From: Granulosicoccus sp045106855
Lineage (GTDB): Bacteria > Pseudomonadota > Gammaproteobacteria > Granulosicoccales > Granulosicoccaceae
Length of the DNA stretch: 64,000 nucleotides
Direction: 5' to 3'
Assembly (NCBI GenBank): GCA_045106855.1
Contig: JBGCFI010000010.1
Coordinates: 46,762 to 110,761 of the forward strand
The position numbers and the translations under genes were made by a program. The notes under the pieces were generated by a model. It was not told the origin of the DNA, did not search any database, and saw only the letters and a list, made by a program, of their open reading frames with translations. This document shows positions 17,797 through 27,666 of the stretch, piece by piece (the stretch's first letter is position 1; every line of letters starts with the position of its first letter).

Positions 17797-18667
17797 ACGG
17801 TAGCGCGTTCAGTTTAGTCAGCGCAGACAGCGTCTGCACGGCTTCGCGCCGCCCCTGTAGCTCTTGACGAAGGTTGAGTACATCACTCATACCGGCAATA
17901 GCGACTTCCATCGGCGTATTGCCAGTGCTAATGTGCAACCCGAGAGGCGCGCTCAGACGTTGAATCTCAGCATCCTCAAATCCTTTACGTTTGAGGCGGT
18001 TACGAAACTTTGCAGCTTTGCTATCCGATGCAATCAAACCGCAATAGATAGCATCAGAGCGAGATAAAATAGCTTCAACAATGTCCATATCAAGCTCATG
18101 GCTATGGGTCATCACCAGATAGAAGGCTGCTCCATCTAATGACTCGATATAATCATGCGTGTTTAAATCCATCTGTTGAGTCTTGACAGTTTCCGGTTGC
18201 TTGTTTTCTACAGCAACAATATTGTCAACACGTTCCAGCCACTCTTCTCTTGTGTCATGGATTACTGCTACACAGGGTAAACGCAACGCTAGCCTTGCCA
18301 CTTCCTGACCGACATGCCCGGCACCGAATACGTGCAACACAAAAGAGTTGGACAAATGACAATCAAACTGCAATGTCACCTTGCCGCCACAACATTGAGC
18401 CAGCTCTTTACCCAGGTTGATTTCACGGGTAGTGATCAACGCTGGTTGGTGGGTGCTAGTTGCCGACTGATGCAGCAAGGCGCGTGCATGAGCAATGCCC
18501 TCAAGCTCGACAGCACCACCGCCGATCGTATCGAAAACCGTGCAATCGGTGACGACCATCCGGGTACCCACTTCGCGGGGTGCCGAGCCTTCGACCTGTG
18601 CAATCATCACAACGACACACGACTGGTTGCTTGATCGGCAATCGTACAGGGCTTTTAACCAATCCAT
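17795..18667 (-). CDS. xdhC: Xanthine dehydrogenase accessory protein XdhC
   Basis: Binds molybdenum cofactor, promotes its sulfuration and delivers it to XdhB. The N-terminal XdhC/CoxI domain has EGSAPREVGTRMVVT and TIGGGAVELEGIAHA. The C-terminal Rossmann-like domain has VFGAGHVGQEVARLA followed by THSHELDMDIVEAIL and YCGLIASDSKAAKFRNRL and GLHISTGNTPMEVAIAG. The 290-residue length fits. It is the last gene of the ade-xdhA-xdhB-xdhC operon; only 5 nt separate it from xdhB. Confidence 0.95.
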   Translation of the reverse strand: MDWLKALYDCRSSNQSCVVVMIAQVEGSAPREVGTRMVVTDCTVFDTIGGGAVELEGIAHARALLHQSATSTHQPALITTREINLGKELAQCCGGKVTLQFDCHLSNSFVLHVFGAGHVGQEVARLALRLPCVAVIHDTREEWLERVDNIVAVENKQPETVKTQQMDLNTHDYIESLDGAAFYLVMTHSHELDMDIVEAILSRSDAIYCGLIASDSKAAKFRNRLKRKGFEDAEIQRLSAPLGLHISTGNTPMEVAIAGMSDVLNLRQELQGRREAVQTLSALTKLNALP

Positions 18668-18672
18668 CGGAC

Positions 18673-20997
18673 TCAGGACTCAGCCTTCATCGCTGTGCAC
18701 GCTCGAAGGACCTCTTCCGGCGTTGCTGGCGCATTAAGTACTGGAAAGCGTTTATGGTTGCCCAGAGAAGCGATCGCATCACGAATGGCAGCAAAGACAG
18801 ACATCGCTAACATCAAAGGTGGCTCACCTACCGCTTTCGAATGAAAGACCGTTGCTGCATCATTGGGACTATCGCTTAATAGATCCACGCGAAAGTCTCC
18901 AGGCATGTCCCCAATGGCGGGAATCTTGTAAGTGGCGGGACCGTCAGTGAGTAGTTTTCCCTTTTCATTCCAACTCAATTCTTCGTGCGTCAGCCAGCCG
19001 GCACCTTGAATAAATCCACCTTCAATCTGACCGATATCGATAGCGGGATTAATGGAATGTCCTACATCATGAAGAATATCGGTACGCAGTATTTCTGTTT
19101 CGCCTGTCAGCGTATCTATGATCACTTCGCTGACAGCCGCACCGTTAGCGTAGTAGTAGAACGGCTGCCCTTTTGCCTGCTCACGATCATAATGAATCTG
19201 AGGGGTTTTATAGTATCCGGTAGTGCTTAGCGAGATACGCTCACGATAAGCCGCCATTGCCAACTCGGGCCATGAGTAGTCCACGCGGTTACCATCGCGG
19301 CCTGATACGGATATACACTCTATTGAAAATTGCACGGCGTCAGCATCGACCGCATGTTTTTCCCGCAGAAATTTCACCAGACGCCTTTTTAATTCCTTCG
19401 CTGCCTGCAAGGCGGCCATACCATTGAGATCGGTACCAGATGAAGCGGCGGTGGCTGAACTATTGGGAACCTTGTCGGTGCGGGTTGCCATCACGGCAAT
19501 TCGTTCAAGCGACATACCCAACTCTTGTCCGACAATCTGCTGAACCTTGACCATGAGGCCCTGGCCCATTTCGGTCCCACCATGATTGATCTGGACGCTT
19601 CCATCTGAATAGATGTGTAACAATGCGCCCGCCTGATTGAGATGTTTCACCGTAAATGAAATTCCAAATTTAACCGGCGTCAGCGCGATACCTTTCCGGT
19701 AAACGGTACTACCTGCATTGAATTCATGGATTAACTTTCGCCGTGTCTGGTAGTCAGATGAACGCTCAAGCTCACTTAATAATCTGGGAACAGTAAAAGT
19801 CTCTACCGTCTGATGGTATGGCGTGATGTTCCGGTGTGCCTCGCCGTACAGATTCAGCCTGCGAATCTCCAGAGGATCCTTGCCCGTGGCAAACGCAATT
19901 TCGTCGATAACCGTTTCCATAGCCAGCATGCCTTGAGGACCACCAAAGCCACGAAACGCCGTATTGGATACTGTATGCGTCTTGCACCGTAATCCATCGA
20001 TAGTCACGTCTGGCAGATAGTAGGCGTTATCACAATGGAACATGGCCCGATCAACAATGGCATCAGACAGATCCGGTGAATGACCACATTGTCCGGCCAA
20101 CAGGTATTCAATCGCTGTAATTTTTCCATCATCATCAAAGCCGACATCGTATCGGCTGAGAAATCCATGTCGCTTACCGGTCAAGATCATGTCATCGCGA
20201 CGAGACAATCGGCAGTTAACACTCACACAATTTCGGCGCGCGAAAAGAGCTGCGAATATCGCACAGGCTGAAGCATGGGTCTCTTTACCCCCAAAGCCTC
20301 CACCCATACGGCGAACAATAACATTCACTCTATGCATGGCTATGCCCAGCACAGCGGCAACAAGATGCTGTGTTTCAGTGGGGTTCTGATTACTCGACCA
20401 TACCGTAACACCACCATCCTCCTCAGGCCGTGCACGTGACACTTGTCCCTCCAGATAGAAGTGCTCCTGACCACCGATATGCAATTCGCCTTTGATACGA
20501 TGCCTCGCCGTTTGCAACGCGGCCCGTGAGTCACCGCGCTTCATGGTATGCGGTGGTCTGACAAATATTTTCTTTTCCACCGCTTCGGCGATATCCAGTA
20601 AGGGCTTACATTCCTTGTATTCTGCAGTAGCCTTTAATACTGCCTGTCGAGCCTGCCGATGACTTTTTGCAGCCACAGCAAACATTGGCTGACCCAGATG
20701 GTTAATCTCTTTGTTAACCATCAGAGGATCACCGGGAAACACAGGCCCTATATCAGTAAGATGAAGCAGATCGTTAAAGGTCATGACGTCAACAACACCG
20801 TCCGCAGAACGTACCTGATCAAGATCCAGCGCCTTCAAAGTTCCATGCGCTATGGTGCTCATACCTATGGCAACATGCAGCAGACCTTCTGCATTCTCCA
20901 TGTCATCAACATAGCGTGCACTACCGGTAACATGCTCTCTTGCACTGTCATGCGGGCTGGATATACCGGCAAGCTGTCTTTCATGCGTTACTGTCAT
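18673..20997 (-). CDS. xdhB: Xanthine dehydrogenase molybdopterin subunit XdhB
   Basis: Large catalytic subunit that hydroxylates hypoxanthine and xanthine to urate at the molybdenum centre. The 774-residue protein has the N-terminal a/b hammerhead domain (SARYVDDMENAEGLLHVAIG), GGFGGKE of the first Moco region, RGFGGPQGMLAME, and the Moco-binding GGTEMGQGLMVKVQQ. The catalytic base Glu is in AVGEPPLMLAMSVFAAIRDA near the C-terminus. Electrons pass to the Fe-S and FAD domains in XdhA, whose stop overlaps this start by 4 nt. Confidence 0.96.
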   Translation of the reverse strand: MTVTHERQLAGISSPHDSAREHVTGSARYVDDMENAEGLLHVAIGMSTIAHGTLKALDLDQVRSADGVVDVMTFNDLLHLTDIGPVFPGDPLMVNKEINHLGQPMFAVAAKSHRQARQAVLKATAEYKECKPLLDIAEAVEKKIFVRPPHTMKRGDSRAALQTARHRIKGELHIGGQEHFYLEGQVSRARPEEDGGVTVWSSNQNPTETQHLVAAVLGIAMHRVNVIVRRMGGGFGGKETHASACAIFAALFARRNCVSVNCRLSRRDDMILTGKRHGFLSRYDVGFDDDGKITAIEYLLAGQCGHSPDLSDAIVDRAMFHCDNAYYLPDVTIDGLRCKTHTVSNTAFRGFGGPQGMLAMETVIDEIAFATGKDPLEIRRLNLYGEAHRNITPYHQTVETFTVPRLLSELERSSDYQTRRKLIHEFNAGSTVYRKGIALTPVKFGISFTVKHLNQAGALLHIYSDGSVQINHGGTEMGQGLMVKVQQIVGQELGMSLERIAVMATRTDKVPNSSATAASSGTDLNGMAALQAAKELKRRLVKFLREKHAVDADAVQFSIECISVSGRDGNRVDYSWPELAMAAYRERISLSTTGYYKTPQIHYDREQAKGQPFYYYANGAAVSEVIIDTLTGETEILRTDILHDVGHSINPAIDIGQIEGGFIQGAGWLTHEELSWNEKGKLLTDGPATYKIPAIGDMPGDFRVDLLSDSPNDAATVFHSKAVGEPPLMLAMSVFAAIRDAIASLGNHKRFPVLNAPATPEEVLRACTAMKAES

Positions 20998-22409
20998 GCA
21001 TGGATCTCCAGCAAAACGCGCTGCAACAGATTCTGCGTAACCTGAAGTCGATAGTGCGCACTGGCACGAGCATCGCTGATGGGGTGTAATTCTTCAGCAA
21101 GACTGGCCTGCGCTGCATTGACTGCCTGTTGATCAAACGGCTTCCCATCAAGCTGTGCTTCTGCACTTCTGGCTCTCACGGGTGTCGCTGCCATACCGCC
21201 GAATGCCAGGCGGGCATCGCTGGTAATTCCAGCTTTTTGTGGCAGATGAATAGCCAGACAGACACTGGAAATATCATCTTCAGTACGTTTGCTGATTTTG
21301 TGTACTGCAAACAGACTACTCGAGGAAGGTATGGGTATATGTATTTGTTTGATAAATTCGCCAGGCTGCAGAATGGTTTGTCGATAACCCGTGTAAAACT
21401 CTTGCATCGGTACCGAGCGCTGGATCTCACCTCGCTGCAATGTCAACGTTGCGTCCAGAGCCAATAGCAAGGGTGGCAGATCGCCAATCGGCGAAGCAGA
21501 GCCAAGGTTGCCACCAATAGTTGCCTGGTTACGAACCTGGTCAGAGCCAAAACGAAGCAGCGTCTCACGGGCAGGCGCTATCCTTTCGCTCATCACTTCA
21601 AGGCACTCGCACAAGGTCACGGCGGCACCGAGCACCATGTGATCAGCTTGAACATCAATGTGGGTCATCTCAGGCACATGACCCACATGAATGATTTGCG
21701 AAAGTGTCTTTACTTGCTGTGTGACCTCCAGCGCAAGGTCGGTACCACCGGCAAGAAGACGAGCATCAGGGCGTTGTTCATAGAGCGTTGCTAAAGCCTG
21801 AACAGAACGCGGTTGATAGAAGCCTTCGGTTTCTACGCCGCCTTGCAGCAACGAGTCCAAACTTTTAATCATTGCTTGTTCATCATCCGTCCGCCAGCCA
21901 TGCTGGGCACGATAGTCCAATGCACTCGTTGCAGCGGCCTTGATGGGACGATAGCCCGTGCATCTGCACAAATTGCCACCCAGTGCCTGATCAACTTTAT
22001 GCTTGAGCTTCTCTTCAGTTTCATCCTGCTGGTACAAGGCGTATAGAGACATGATAAAACCCGGCGTACAGAATCCACATTGAGAACCGTGTTGGTCCAC
22101 CATAGCCTGTTGCACCGGATGCAACTGGCCATTCCGGGCAAGACTCTCAACGCTCAGCAACTGTTTCCCCTGCAAGGTTCCGACAAACGTAATACAACTG
22201 TTCAGTGATTGATACTTAAGCCTTGCTTGACCGGTATCGTCTCTTACAACGCTGACGGTGACAACCGTACAGGCTCCACAGTCACCTGAGCCACACCCTT
22301 CTTTGGTGCCTGTTCGATGTTTGTACAAACGTAACCAGTCAAGGACTGTCAAATCAGCTGGCGCGTCCTCAAGCTCTATCAGTTCCTGTTCGTATAGAAA
22401 ACGAATCAT
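20994..22409 (-). CDS. xdhA: Xanthine dehydrogenase Fe-S/FAD subunit XdhA
   Basis: Small subunit that carries two [2Fe-2S] clusters and FAD and passes electrons to NAD+. The N-terminal ferredoxin-like cluster motif is EGCGSGDCGACTVV; the second cluster motif is QCGFCTPGFIMSLYAL with GGNLCRCTGYRPI. The FAD domain starts near residue 195, with LLAGGTDLALEV and TIGGNLGSASPIGDLPP. The 471-residue length fits the two-subunit bacterial enzyme. It overlaps both neighbours by 4 nt (ade upstream, xdhB downstream), so the operon is translationally coupled. Confidence 0.96.
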   Translation of the reverse strand: MIRFLYEQELIELEDAPADLTVLDWLRLYKHRTGTKEGCGSGDCGACTVVTVSVVRDDTGQARLKYQSLNSCITFVGTLQGKQLLSVESLARNGQLHPVQQAMVDQHGSQCGFCTPGFIMSLYALYQQDETEEKLKHKVDQALGGNLCRCTGYRPIKAAATSALDYRAQHGWRTDDEQAMIKSLDSLLQGGVETEGFYQPRSVQALATLYEQRPDARLLAGGTDLALEVTQQVKTLSQIIHVGHVPEMTHIDVQADHMVLGAAVTLCECLEVMSERIAPARETLLRFGSDQVRNQATIGGNLGSASPIGDLPPLLLALDATLTLQRGEIQRSVPMQEFYTGYRQTILQPGEFIKQIHIPIPSSSSLFAVHKISKRTEDDISSVCLAIHLPQKAGITSDARLAFGGMAATPVRARSAEAQLDGKPFDQQAVNAAQASLAEELHPISDARASAHYRLQVTQNLLQRVLLEIHA

Positions 22410-24214
22410 GCAGTGTTGCTCACAAACAAAGAGGTTGGCGAGAATGTCGTGACATCAATAAGCCCCTGGTCAGAAATTCGCAATGCAGGTATGACCACAA
22501 GTGCGAGCAGTGAATGCTGCATATAGGCATTGTTCAAAGTACAACCGCAATCGCGCATGGCGGTAACCAGTTGCTGTGCCTTTTCCGCGACGACCTCGGC
22601 ACGTTCCGTTGACATCAGGCCGGCAATGGGTAATTCCACCATCGCAAGCTGCTTCCCACCTGCGAACAAGGTGACTCCCCCGCCGACTTCCTGCAAGCGA
22701 TTGGCAGCAAGCGCCATATCGTTACGATCGGTCCCGACAACAATCATATGGTGTGAGTCATGCGCAACGGTAGACGCCATGGCACAAGGCCTGGTGTACC
22801 CGAACCCTGACACGAATCCATTAACGACATCCCCGGTAGCACGGTGCCGTTCAACCAGCGCAATCTGGCAGACATCCTGATCAGCATCTATTTGGACCAT
22901 TCCATCTTTAACGGCCAGCGTTCTCTCCAACGCGCGTGTGGGCGCTTGATTTTCAATGACACCAATGACACGTACTCTTACATGTTCATCATTGATATCC
23001 GGTGCTCTTATATCAAAGTCGCCAGGGTTCAATGACCTGCCCATTCGCATTGTATTCATACTGGATTGAGGGTAGCTGGCCGCGGCAATATCTGCCGTCA
23101 GTTGGCCATCGCTTGCCAGCAACTCACCCTGCGCGACAACCTGCTCAACAGGCAGCTGCACCAGATCCGAAGATATGATCAGATCGGCACGGCGTCCAGG
23201 TGTAATGGACCCAAGCTCCCGCTCCAGGCCGAAATGTTCTGCCGTATTCAGAGTTGCCATCTGTATGGCGTGCATGGGCTTCAGACCCTGTGCAATTGCA
23301 TGCCGCACCACCCTGTTCATATGCCCATCGTTAATCAGCGTGCCTGAGTGCGAATCGTCTGTGCAGAGAATGAAATAGCGCGGATCCAGGCCATGCTCTG
23401 TAACCGCTTTGATTTGCGGCGCGACGTCGTACCACGCTGAGCCTAGTCTCAGCATGGATCGCATTCCCTGCCGCACGCGACTGATGGCATCTTCTACACG
23501 CGTGCCCTCGTGATCATCAGCCGGCCCACCTGCCACGTAACCGTGAAACGGCAAACCCAGATCCGGTGAGGCATAGTGACCACCTACGGTTTTACCAGCT
23601 GCCACAGTTGCGCTGATTTCGCCCGTCATCTTGTCGTCATTATTAGCCACACCCGGGAAGTTCATGACCTCGCCAAGCCCGATGATATTGGGCCATTGCA
23701 TCGCTGCCTCAACATCCGCTACTCCCAGTTCGGCACCCGCGATTTCAAGTCCCGGGGCTGAAGGCACACAACTGGGCATCTGTACGAAAATCGTGATTGG
23801 CAGGTTCATGGCCTCGTCATGCATGAGTTTTACGCCCTCGAGTCCCAGCACATTACCGATTTCATGAGGATCGATGAACATGGAGGTGGTGCCGTGCGGA
23901 ATCACGGCGCGTGCAAACTCGGTGACGGTCACCATGCCACTCTCGACATGCATATGCGCATCACACAGCCCGGGAACCAGATAGCGACCGTCCGCTTCGA
24001 TGATTTGCGTTTGTTCACCTATCGTGTGACTGGCATCGGGGCCGACGTAGGCAAAACGCCCGGCACAGATGGCAATGTCGGTGCTGGCGATAATCTCGCC
24101 CGAGTGAACATTTACCCAACGACCATTTCGAATGACCGTATCAGCAGGTTTGCGGCCCATGGCAACGTCCACCAACATGGCTGCCGCTTCAGATCTTGGT
24201 AATAGCCTGTTCAT
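22406..24214 (-). CDS. ade: Adenine deaminase
   Basis: Hydrolyses adenine to hypoxanthine and ammonia, feeding XdhAB. It belongs to the amidohydrolase-type Ade family (AdeC-like), not the adenosine-deaminase-like type. The 602-residue protein has the metal motif DAHMHVESGMV, the carboxylate and His stretch FIDPHEIGNVLG, TDDSHSGTLINDGHMNRVVRHAI, and the C-terminal domain DSHHMIVVGTDRNDMALAANRL. GAGGAAG lies 7 nt before the ATG. It is the first gene of a four-gene minus-strand operon, so its promoter should lie in 24215-24578, divergent from bipA. Confidence 0.94.
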   Translation of the reverse strand: MNRLLPRSEAAAMLVDVAMGRKPADTVIRNGRWVNVHSGEIIASTDIAICAGRFAYVGPDASHTIGEQTQIIEADGRYLVPGLCDAHMHVESGMVTVTEFARAVIPHGTTSMFIDPHEIGNVLGLEGVKLMHDEAMNLPITIFVQMPSCVPSAPGLEIAGAELGVADVEAAMQWPNIIGLGEVMNFPGVANNDDKMTGEISATVAAGKTVGGHYASPDLGLPFHGYVAGGPADDHEGTRVEDAISRVRQGMRSMLRLGSAWYDVAPQIKAVTEHGLDPRYFILCTDDSHSGTLINDGHMNRVVRHAIAQGLKPMHAIQMATLNTAEHFGLERELGSITPGRRADLIISSDLVQLPVEQVVAQGELLASDGQLTADIAAASYPQSSMNTMRMGRSLNPGDFDIRAPDINDEHVRVRVIGVIENQAPTRALERTLAVKDGMVQIDADQDVCQIALVERHRATGDVVNGFVSGFGYTRPCAMASTVAHDSHHMIVVGTDRNDMALAANRLQEVGGGVTLFAGGKQLAMVELPIAGLMSTERAEVVAEKAQQLVTAMRDCGCTLNNAYMQHSLLALVVIPALRISDQGLIDVTTFSPTSLFVSNTA

Positions 24215-24578
24215 AATTTTACTTCCTCACGCCTGCAGGATTTGGCTGAAATTGTGTGAATCCGCGATTCGCACATCAGAGTGCAGACCGCTAAAGTGGC
24301 CGGAATTGTGCACTTTGTCTAGTGTTACAGCACCGCTGTGGTGATCTGGTGGCACCCATGCTGCTCACATGTCCGTTATACTTGCTCGTTAACCGAGGCT
24401 CGGGCGCTCGAAAACAGACCCAATGGGCGTTTTGCACAGGTACCCAGAGCCAGACCATTAGTAAAGCCAATCTCTTCAGCATCGCCGTTCGCCAAATCCA
24501 TTTTTACACTTCTTCAAGTATCGCCCTCAAAAAGGGTATTTGACCGCTGCGCGTATATAGCGCGCTCAGGACCAAACC
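24215..24578. other. Divergent promoter region between ade and bipA
   Basis: About 364 nt lie between two genes reading away from each other. It must hold the promoters of the purine operon and of bipA, but I see no confident -35/-10 pair. Short open frames here do not look like proteins. Confidence 0.35.
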
Positions 24579-26405
24579 GTGATCCAGAAACTTCGCAATA
24601 TAGCCATCATAGCCCATGTCGACCATGGTAAAACCACGCTGGTAGACAAGCTACTTCAGCAGTCCGGCACGCTCGACATGCGCAAAGAGCAGACCGAACG
24701 CCTGATGGACTCCAATGCTATCGAGAAGGAACGAGGCATCACCATCCTGTCCAAAAACACGGCCATCCGCTGGAACGACTTCCGTATCAACATCGTCGAC
24801 ACCCCGGGTCACGCCGATTTCGGCGGTGAGGTTGAACGCGTCCTGAGTATGGTGGATTCAGTTCTCTTGCTGGTGGATGCCGCAGAAGGCCCCATGCCGC
24901 AAACCCGTTTCGTCACACAGAAAGCGTTTGCGATGGGCTTTCGCCCTATCGTTGTTATTAACAAAATTGATCGTGAAGGCGCCCGCCCCGACTGGGCTCT
25001 GGACCAGACTTTCGAGCTATTCGACAACCTTGGCGCGACTGATGAACAACTGGATTTCCCGGTTATATACGCATCAGCAGTTAACGGCTACGCAGGTCTC
25101 GAGCCTGACGTGACCGAAGGCGACATGACTCCCCTGTTCCAGACAATCATCGACGAAGTTCCTGTTCCGGATGTAGATGTCGATGGCCCCCTGCAAATGC
25201 GCATCAGCTCACTTGACTACAACAGCTATGTCGGTGTTATCGGCATTGCCCGTATCCAGCGCGGTTCGCTCAAGACCAACCAGCCCGTGCGCCTGATCAA
25301 CGCTGAAGGTAAAGAGCGCAACGCCAAAGTGCTTCAAGTCCTGGGATTTCATGGCCTTGAGCGTATCGAAACTGAAAAGGCAGAGGCCGGCGATATTGTC
25401 TGCATCACCGGTATCGATAAACTGAACATTTCCGACACGATATGCGATCCAGCGCATGTCGAAGCCCTGCCGGCACTGACTGTCGATGAACCCACCATCA
25501 GTATGATGTTTCAACCCAACAGCTCACCGTTTGCCGGAAAAGAAGGCAAGTACGTAACCAGCCGCAATATCTGGGATCGCCTGCAAACAGAGCTTCTGCA
25601 CAACGTCGCGCTGCGTGTTGAGCGAACCGAACAATCAGAAACCTTCAAGGTCTCCGGGCGCGGTGAGCTACATTTATCCGTGCTAATCGAAAACATGCGG
25701 CGCGAAGGCTATGAAATTGGCGTAGGCCGTCCAGTCGTTATAACCCGCCAGGGTGAAAATGGCGTCGTCGAAGAACCCTACGAGCAAATCACCATTGATG
25801 TTGAAGAGCAGCATCAAGGATCCATCATGGAAAAAATGGGTGAGCGGCGTGCTGATCTAAAAGATATGGTGCCCGACGGTAAAGGACGTGTTCGGCTCGA
25901 CTACATTGCCCCTGCGCGCGGCATGATTGGCTTTCGTACCGAATTCCTGACAGCGACGTCCGGCACCGGATTGATCTATTCCATCTTCGATCACTACGGA
26001 CCGCAAATGAAACTGAATATCGGTGCGCGTCGCAACGGTGTGCTGATCTCCAACGGCCAGGGCAAGGCGCTGGGATTTGCTCTCTGGAACCTGCAGGAGC
26101 GCGGTCGTTTGATCATCGGCGCTAACGTGCAAGTGTATGAAGGCCAGATAATCGGTATCCATTCCCGCGACAACGACCTGACAGTCAACTGCCTGCGTGG
26201 AAAACAGTTAACCAATGTTCGCGCATCCGGAACCGACGAAAACATCCAGCTTACACCGTTCATCAACATGAGCCTGGAGCAGGCATTGGAATTTATCGAC
26301 GATGATGAGCTGGTAGAAGTGACACCCGAGAGTATTCGAGTGCGCAAGAAACTGCTAACAGAGACTGATCGAAAACGTCATTCTCGCCCGGCAAAGGCAT
26401 CCTGA
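24579..26405 (+). CDS. bipA: Ribosome-associated GTPase BipA/TypA
   Basis: Translational GTPase that acts in ribosome assembly and stress or low-temperature growth. G1 is AHVDHGKTTLVDKLL, switch I GITILSKNTA, G3 DTPGHADFGGEVERV, G4 NKIDR. EF-G-like domains II, III and V follow. The C-terminal BipA-specific domain has NGQGKALGFALWNLQERGRLIIG and HSRDNDLTVNCLRGKQLTNVRASGTD. The 608-residue length matches the family (605-615). The start is a GTG at 24579. It is a single gene with a strong imperfect hairpin 60 nt after its stop. Confidence 0.97.
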   Translation: MIQKLRNIAIIAHVDHGKTTLVDKLLQQSGTLDMRKEQTERLMDSNAIEKERGITILSKNTAIRWNDFRINIVDTPGHADFGGEVERVLSMVDSVLLLVDAAEGPMPQTRFVTQKAFAMGFRPIVVINKIDREGARPDWALDQTFELFDNLGATDEQLDFPVIYASAVNGYAGLEPDVTEGDMTPLFQTIIDEVPVPDVDVDGPLQMRISSLDYNSYVGVIGIARIQRGSLKTNQPVRLINAEGKERNAKVLQVLGFHGLERIETEKAEAGDIVCITGIDKLNISDTICDPAHVEALPALTVDEPTISMMFQPNSSPFAGKEGKYVTSRNIWDRLQTELLHNVALRVERTEQSETFKVSGRGELHLSVLIENMRREGYEIGVGRPVVITRQGENGVVEEPYEQITIDVEEQHQGSIMEKMGERRADLKDMVPDGKGRVRLDYIAPARGMIGFRTEFLTATSGTGLIYSIFDHYGPQMKLNIGARRNGVLISNGQGKALGFALWNLQERGRLIIGANVQVYEGQIIGIHSRDNDLTVNCLRGKQLTNVRASGTDENIQLTPFINMSLEQALEFIDDDELVEVTPESIRVRKKLLTETDRKRHSRPAKAS

Positions 26406-26464
26406 GCAGGCGTAACGCATCTATTCGTCAAGAGCATCCTGGCAAATTAGTGCCCCGGTATTCT

Positions 26465-26500
26465 CGATGCCAGCCTGTGTTATGGCCCAGGCTGTCATCG
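26465..26500. terminator. Long imperfect hairpin between convergent bipA and M48 peptidase genes
   Basis: CGATG and CAGCCTG (26465-26477, one base between) pair with CAGGCTG and CATCG (26488-26500), giving a 12-pair stem with one mismatch and a 10-nt loop. The position between convergent genes suggests a two-way terminator. No U-tract follows on either strand, so it may depend on Rho or be something else. Confidence 0.45.
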
Positions 26501-26549
26501 GTTAGTCGTCTCGGAAGGTGATTACATTCCTGACTGAATACGCCGTTTT

Positions 26550-27590
26550 TCAGAGATTCATTGCGCGGGATGCTTCAAGCGCTTTTTTTGCACGCTCCCG
26601 ACTATCCGGATGTGAACTGAAGTAGCTGCTTCGATCTTCGTCCTCGTCCTCGTTTAGCTCCTCGTCTGTCAGACGAAGAATGATTGATGCAAAATGCTTG
26701 GGATCTTTACCCGTATTTTGCATCCACTCAAACGCAAAGGCATCAGCTTCTGACTCAGCAGTTTGCGAGTAGCTGTTTTGCATGACAAATACTGGTACAC
26801 CCACGGCAATCTCACCAATAGCGCTCAGATCGCCAAAGGCCATCGACACAATTACCGATATTGCCGAGGCACGAATAACCTGAGTCATGCCGTGATGCTC
26901 CAGTACATGCCCTATTTCGTGGAGCAGCACAGAATCAAGTTCCTCAGGGTGCTCTACAAGCTCAATAAAGGCATCAGTAACTACCACGTCACCGCCCGGC
27001 AATGCCATAGCATTAGCAATACCGTTCATGTTACGAAAATGCAGTTTAAAATTCACATCGGACTCGGGTAGCGCGGCTAGTAGATCATCGAACTGTTGCT
27101 GAACATCCGCTTTTTTCAGCGCACTTGTTTCGGATTCATCAAAAATCAGGCGATCCATTGTCGCCAGAGCCTGATCTGACACTGTCTCGTTAACTGACGC
27201 AGGAAGTTTACGAGCGATGGATTCGGAGGCCGCAGGTAATCCATAGCGGATGCCAATGTAACTGACCAACACAGTAACCACCAGTGCCGTCGCTACCCAT
27301 CCCCAGTGACTCTCAATGCGATGCAACCACACAGGGCGAGATGCCTTGTGGCCACTTGCGGCAAGCAACTTGTCGATAACATCGTTAGCGCGTGTTTCAA
27401 ACACAGCGCCATCAGGCCATTGAAGACGACGCGGCGTGTCACCAAGACGATCACTGATAACAAGCTCAGTCAACGTACCTTCGCGAGCGATGTTATTGGC
27501 GATCAAACGATAGGAAGCACCGGTAACTTCCAGAGAAGCCTCGAAACGTGTTGAAGTATCAGGTTCAAACCAGTAACCAGCAATACTCAT
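26550..27590 (-). CDS. M48-family membrane-bound zinc metalloprotease
   Basis: Zinc endopeptidase related to HtpX/BepA/LoiP. The motif HEIGHVLEHH (about residues 224-233) supplies two zinc His and the catalytic Glu; the third ligand is the Glu in QTAESEADAFAFEWM. An N-terminal domain of about 90 residues (SIAGYWFEPDTSTRFEASL) precedes one membrane segment at residues 97-114. This arrangement fits a family with a DUF7092-type N-terminal domain anchored in the inner membrane. The next gene on the same strand (upstream) is a YjgN/DUF898 membrane protein, 76 nt away. I recall the same pairing in other proteobacteria, which suggests a shared envelope role. Confidence 0.88.
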   Translation of the reverse strand: MSIAGYWFEPDTSTRFEASLEVTGASYRLIANNIAREGTLTELVISDRLGDTPRRLQWPDGAVFETRANDVIDKLLAASGHKASRPVWLHRIESHWGWVATALVVTVLVSYIGIRYGLPAASESIARKLPASVNETVSDQALATMDRLIFDESETSALKKADVQQQFDDLLAALPESDVNFKLHFRNMNGIANAMALPGGDVVVTDAFIELVEHPEELDSVLLHEIGHVLEHHGMTQVIRASAISVIVSMAFGDLSAIGEIAVGVPVFVMQNSYSQTAESEADAFAFEWMQNTGKDPKHFASIILRLTDEELNEDEDEDRSSYFSSHPDSRERAKKALEASRAMNL

Positions 27591-27666
27591 TGATAGGAAT
27601 CTCCAGAACTATATAAATGCATCCTCGCCTCCCTGACGAAAACAGACTCGTGCGGCCGACGGAAAA

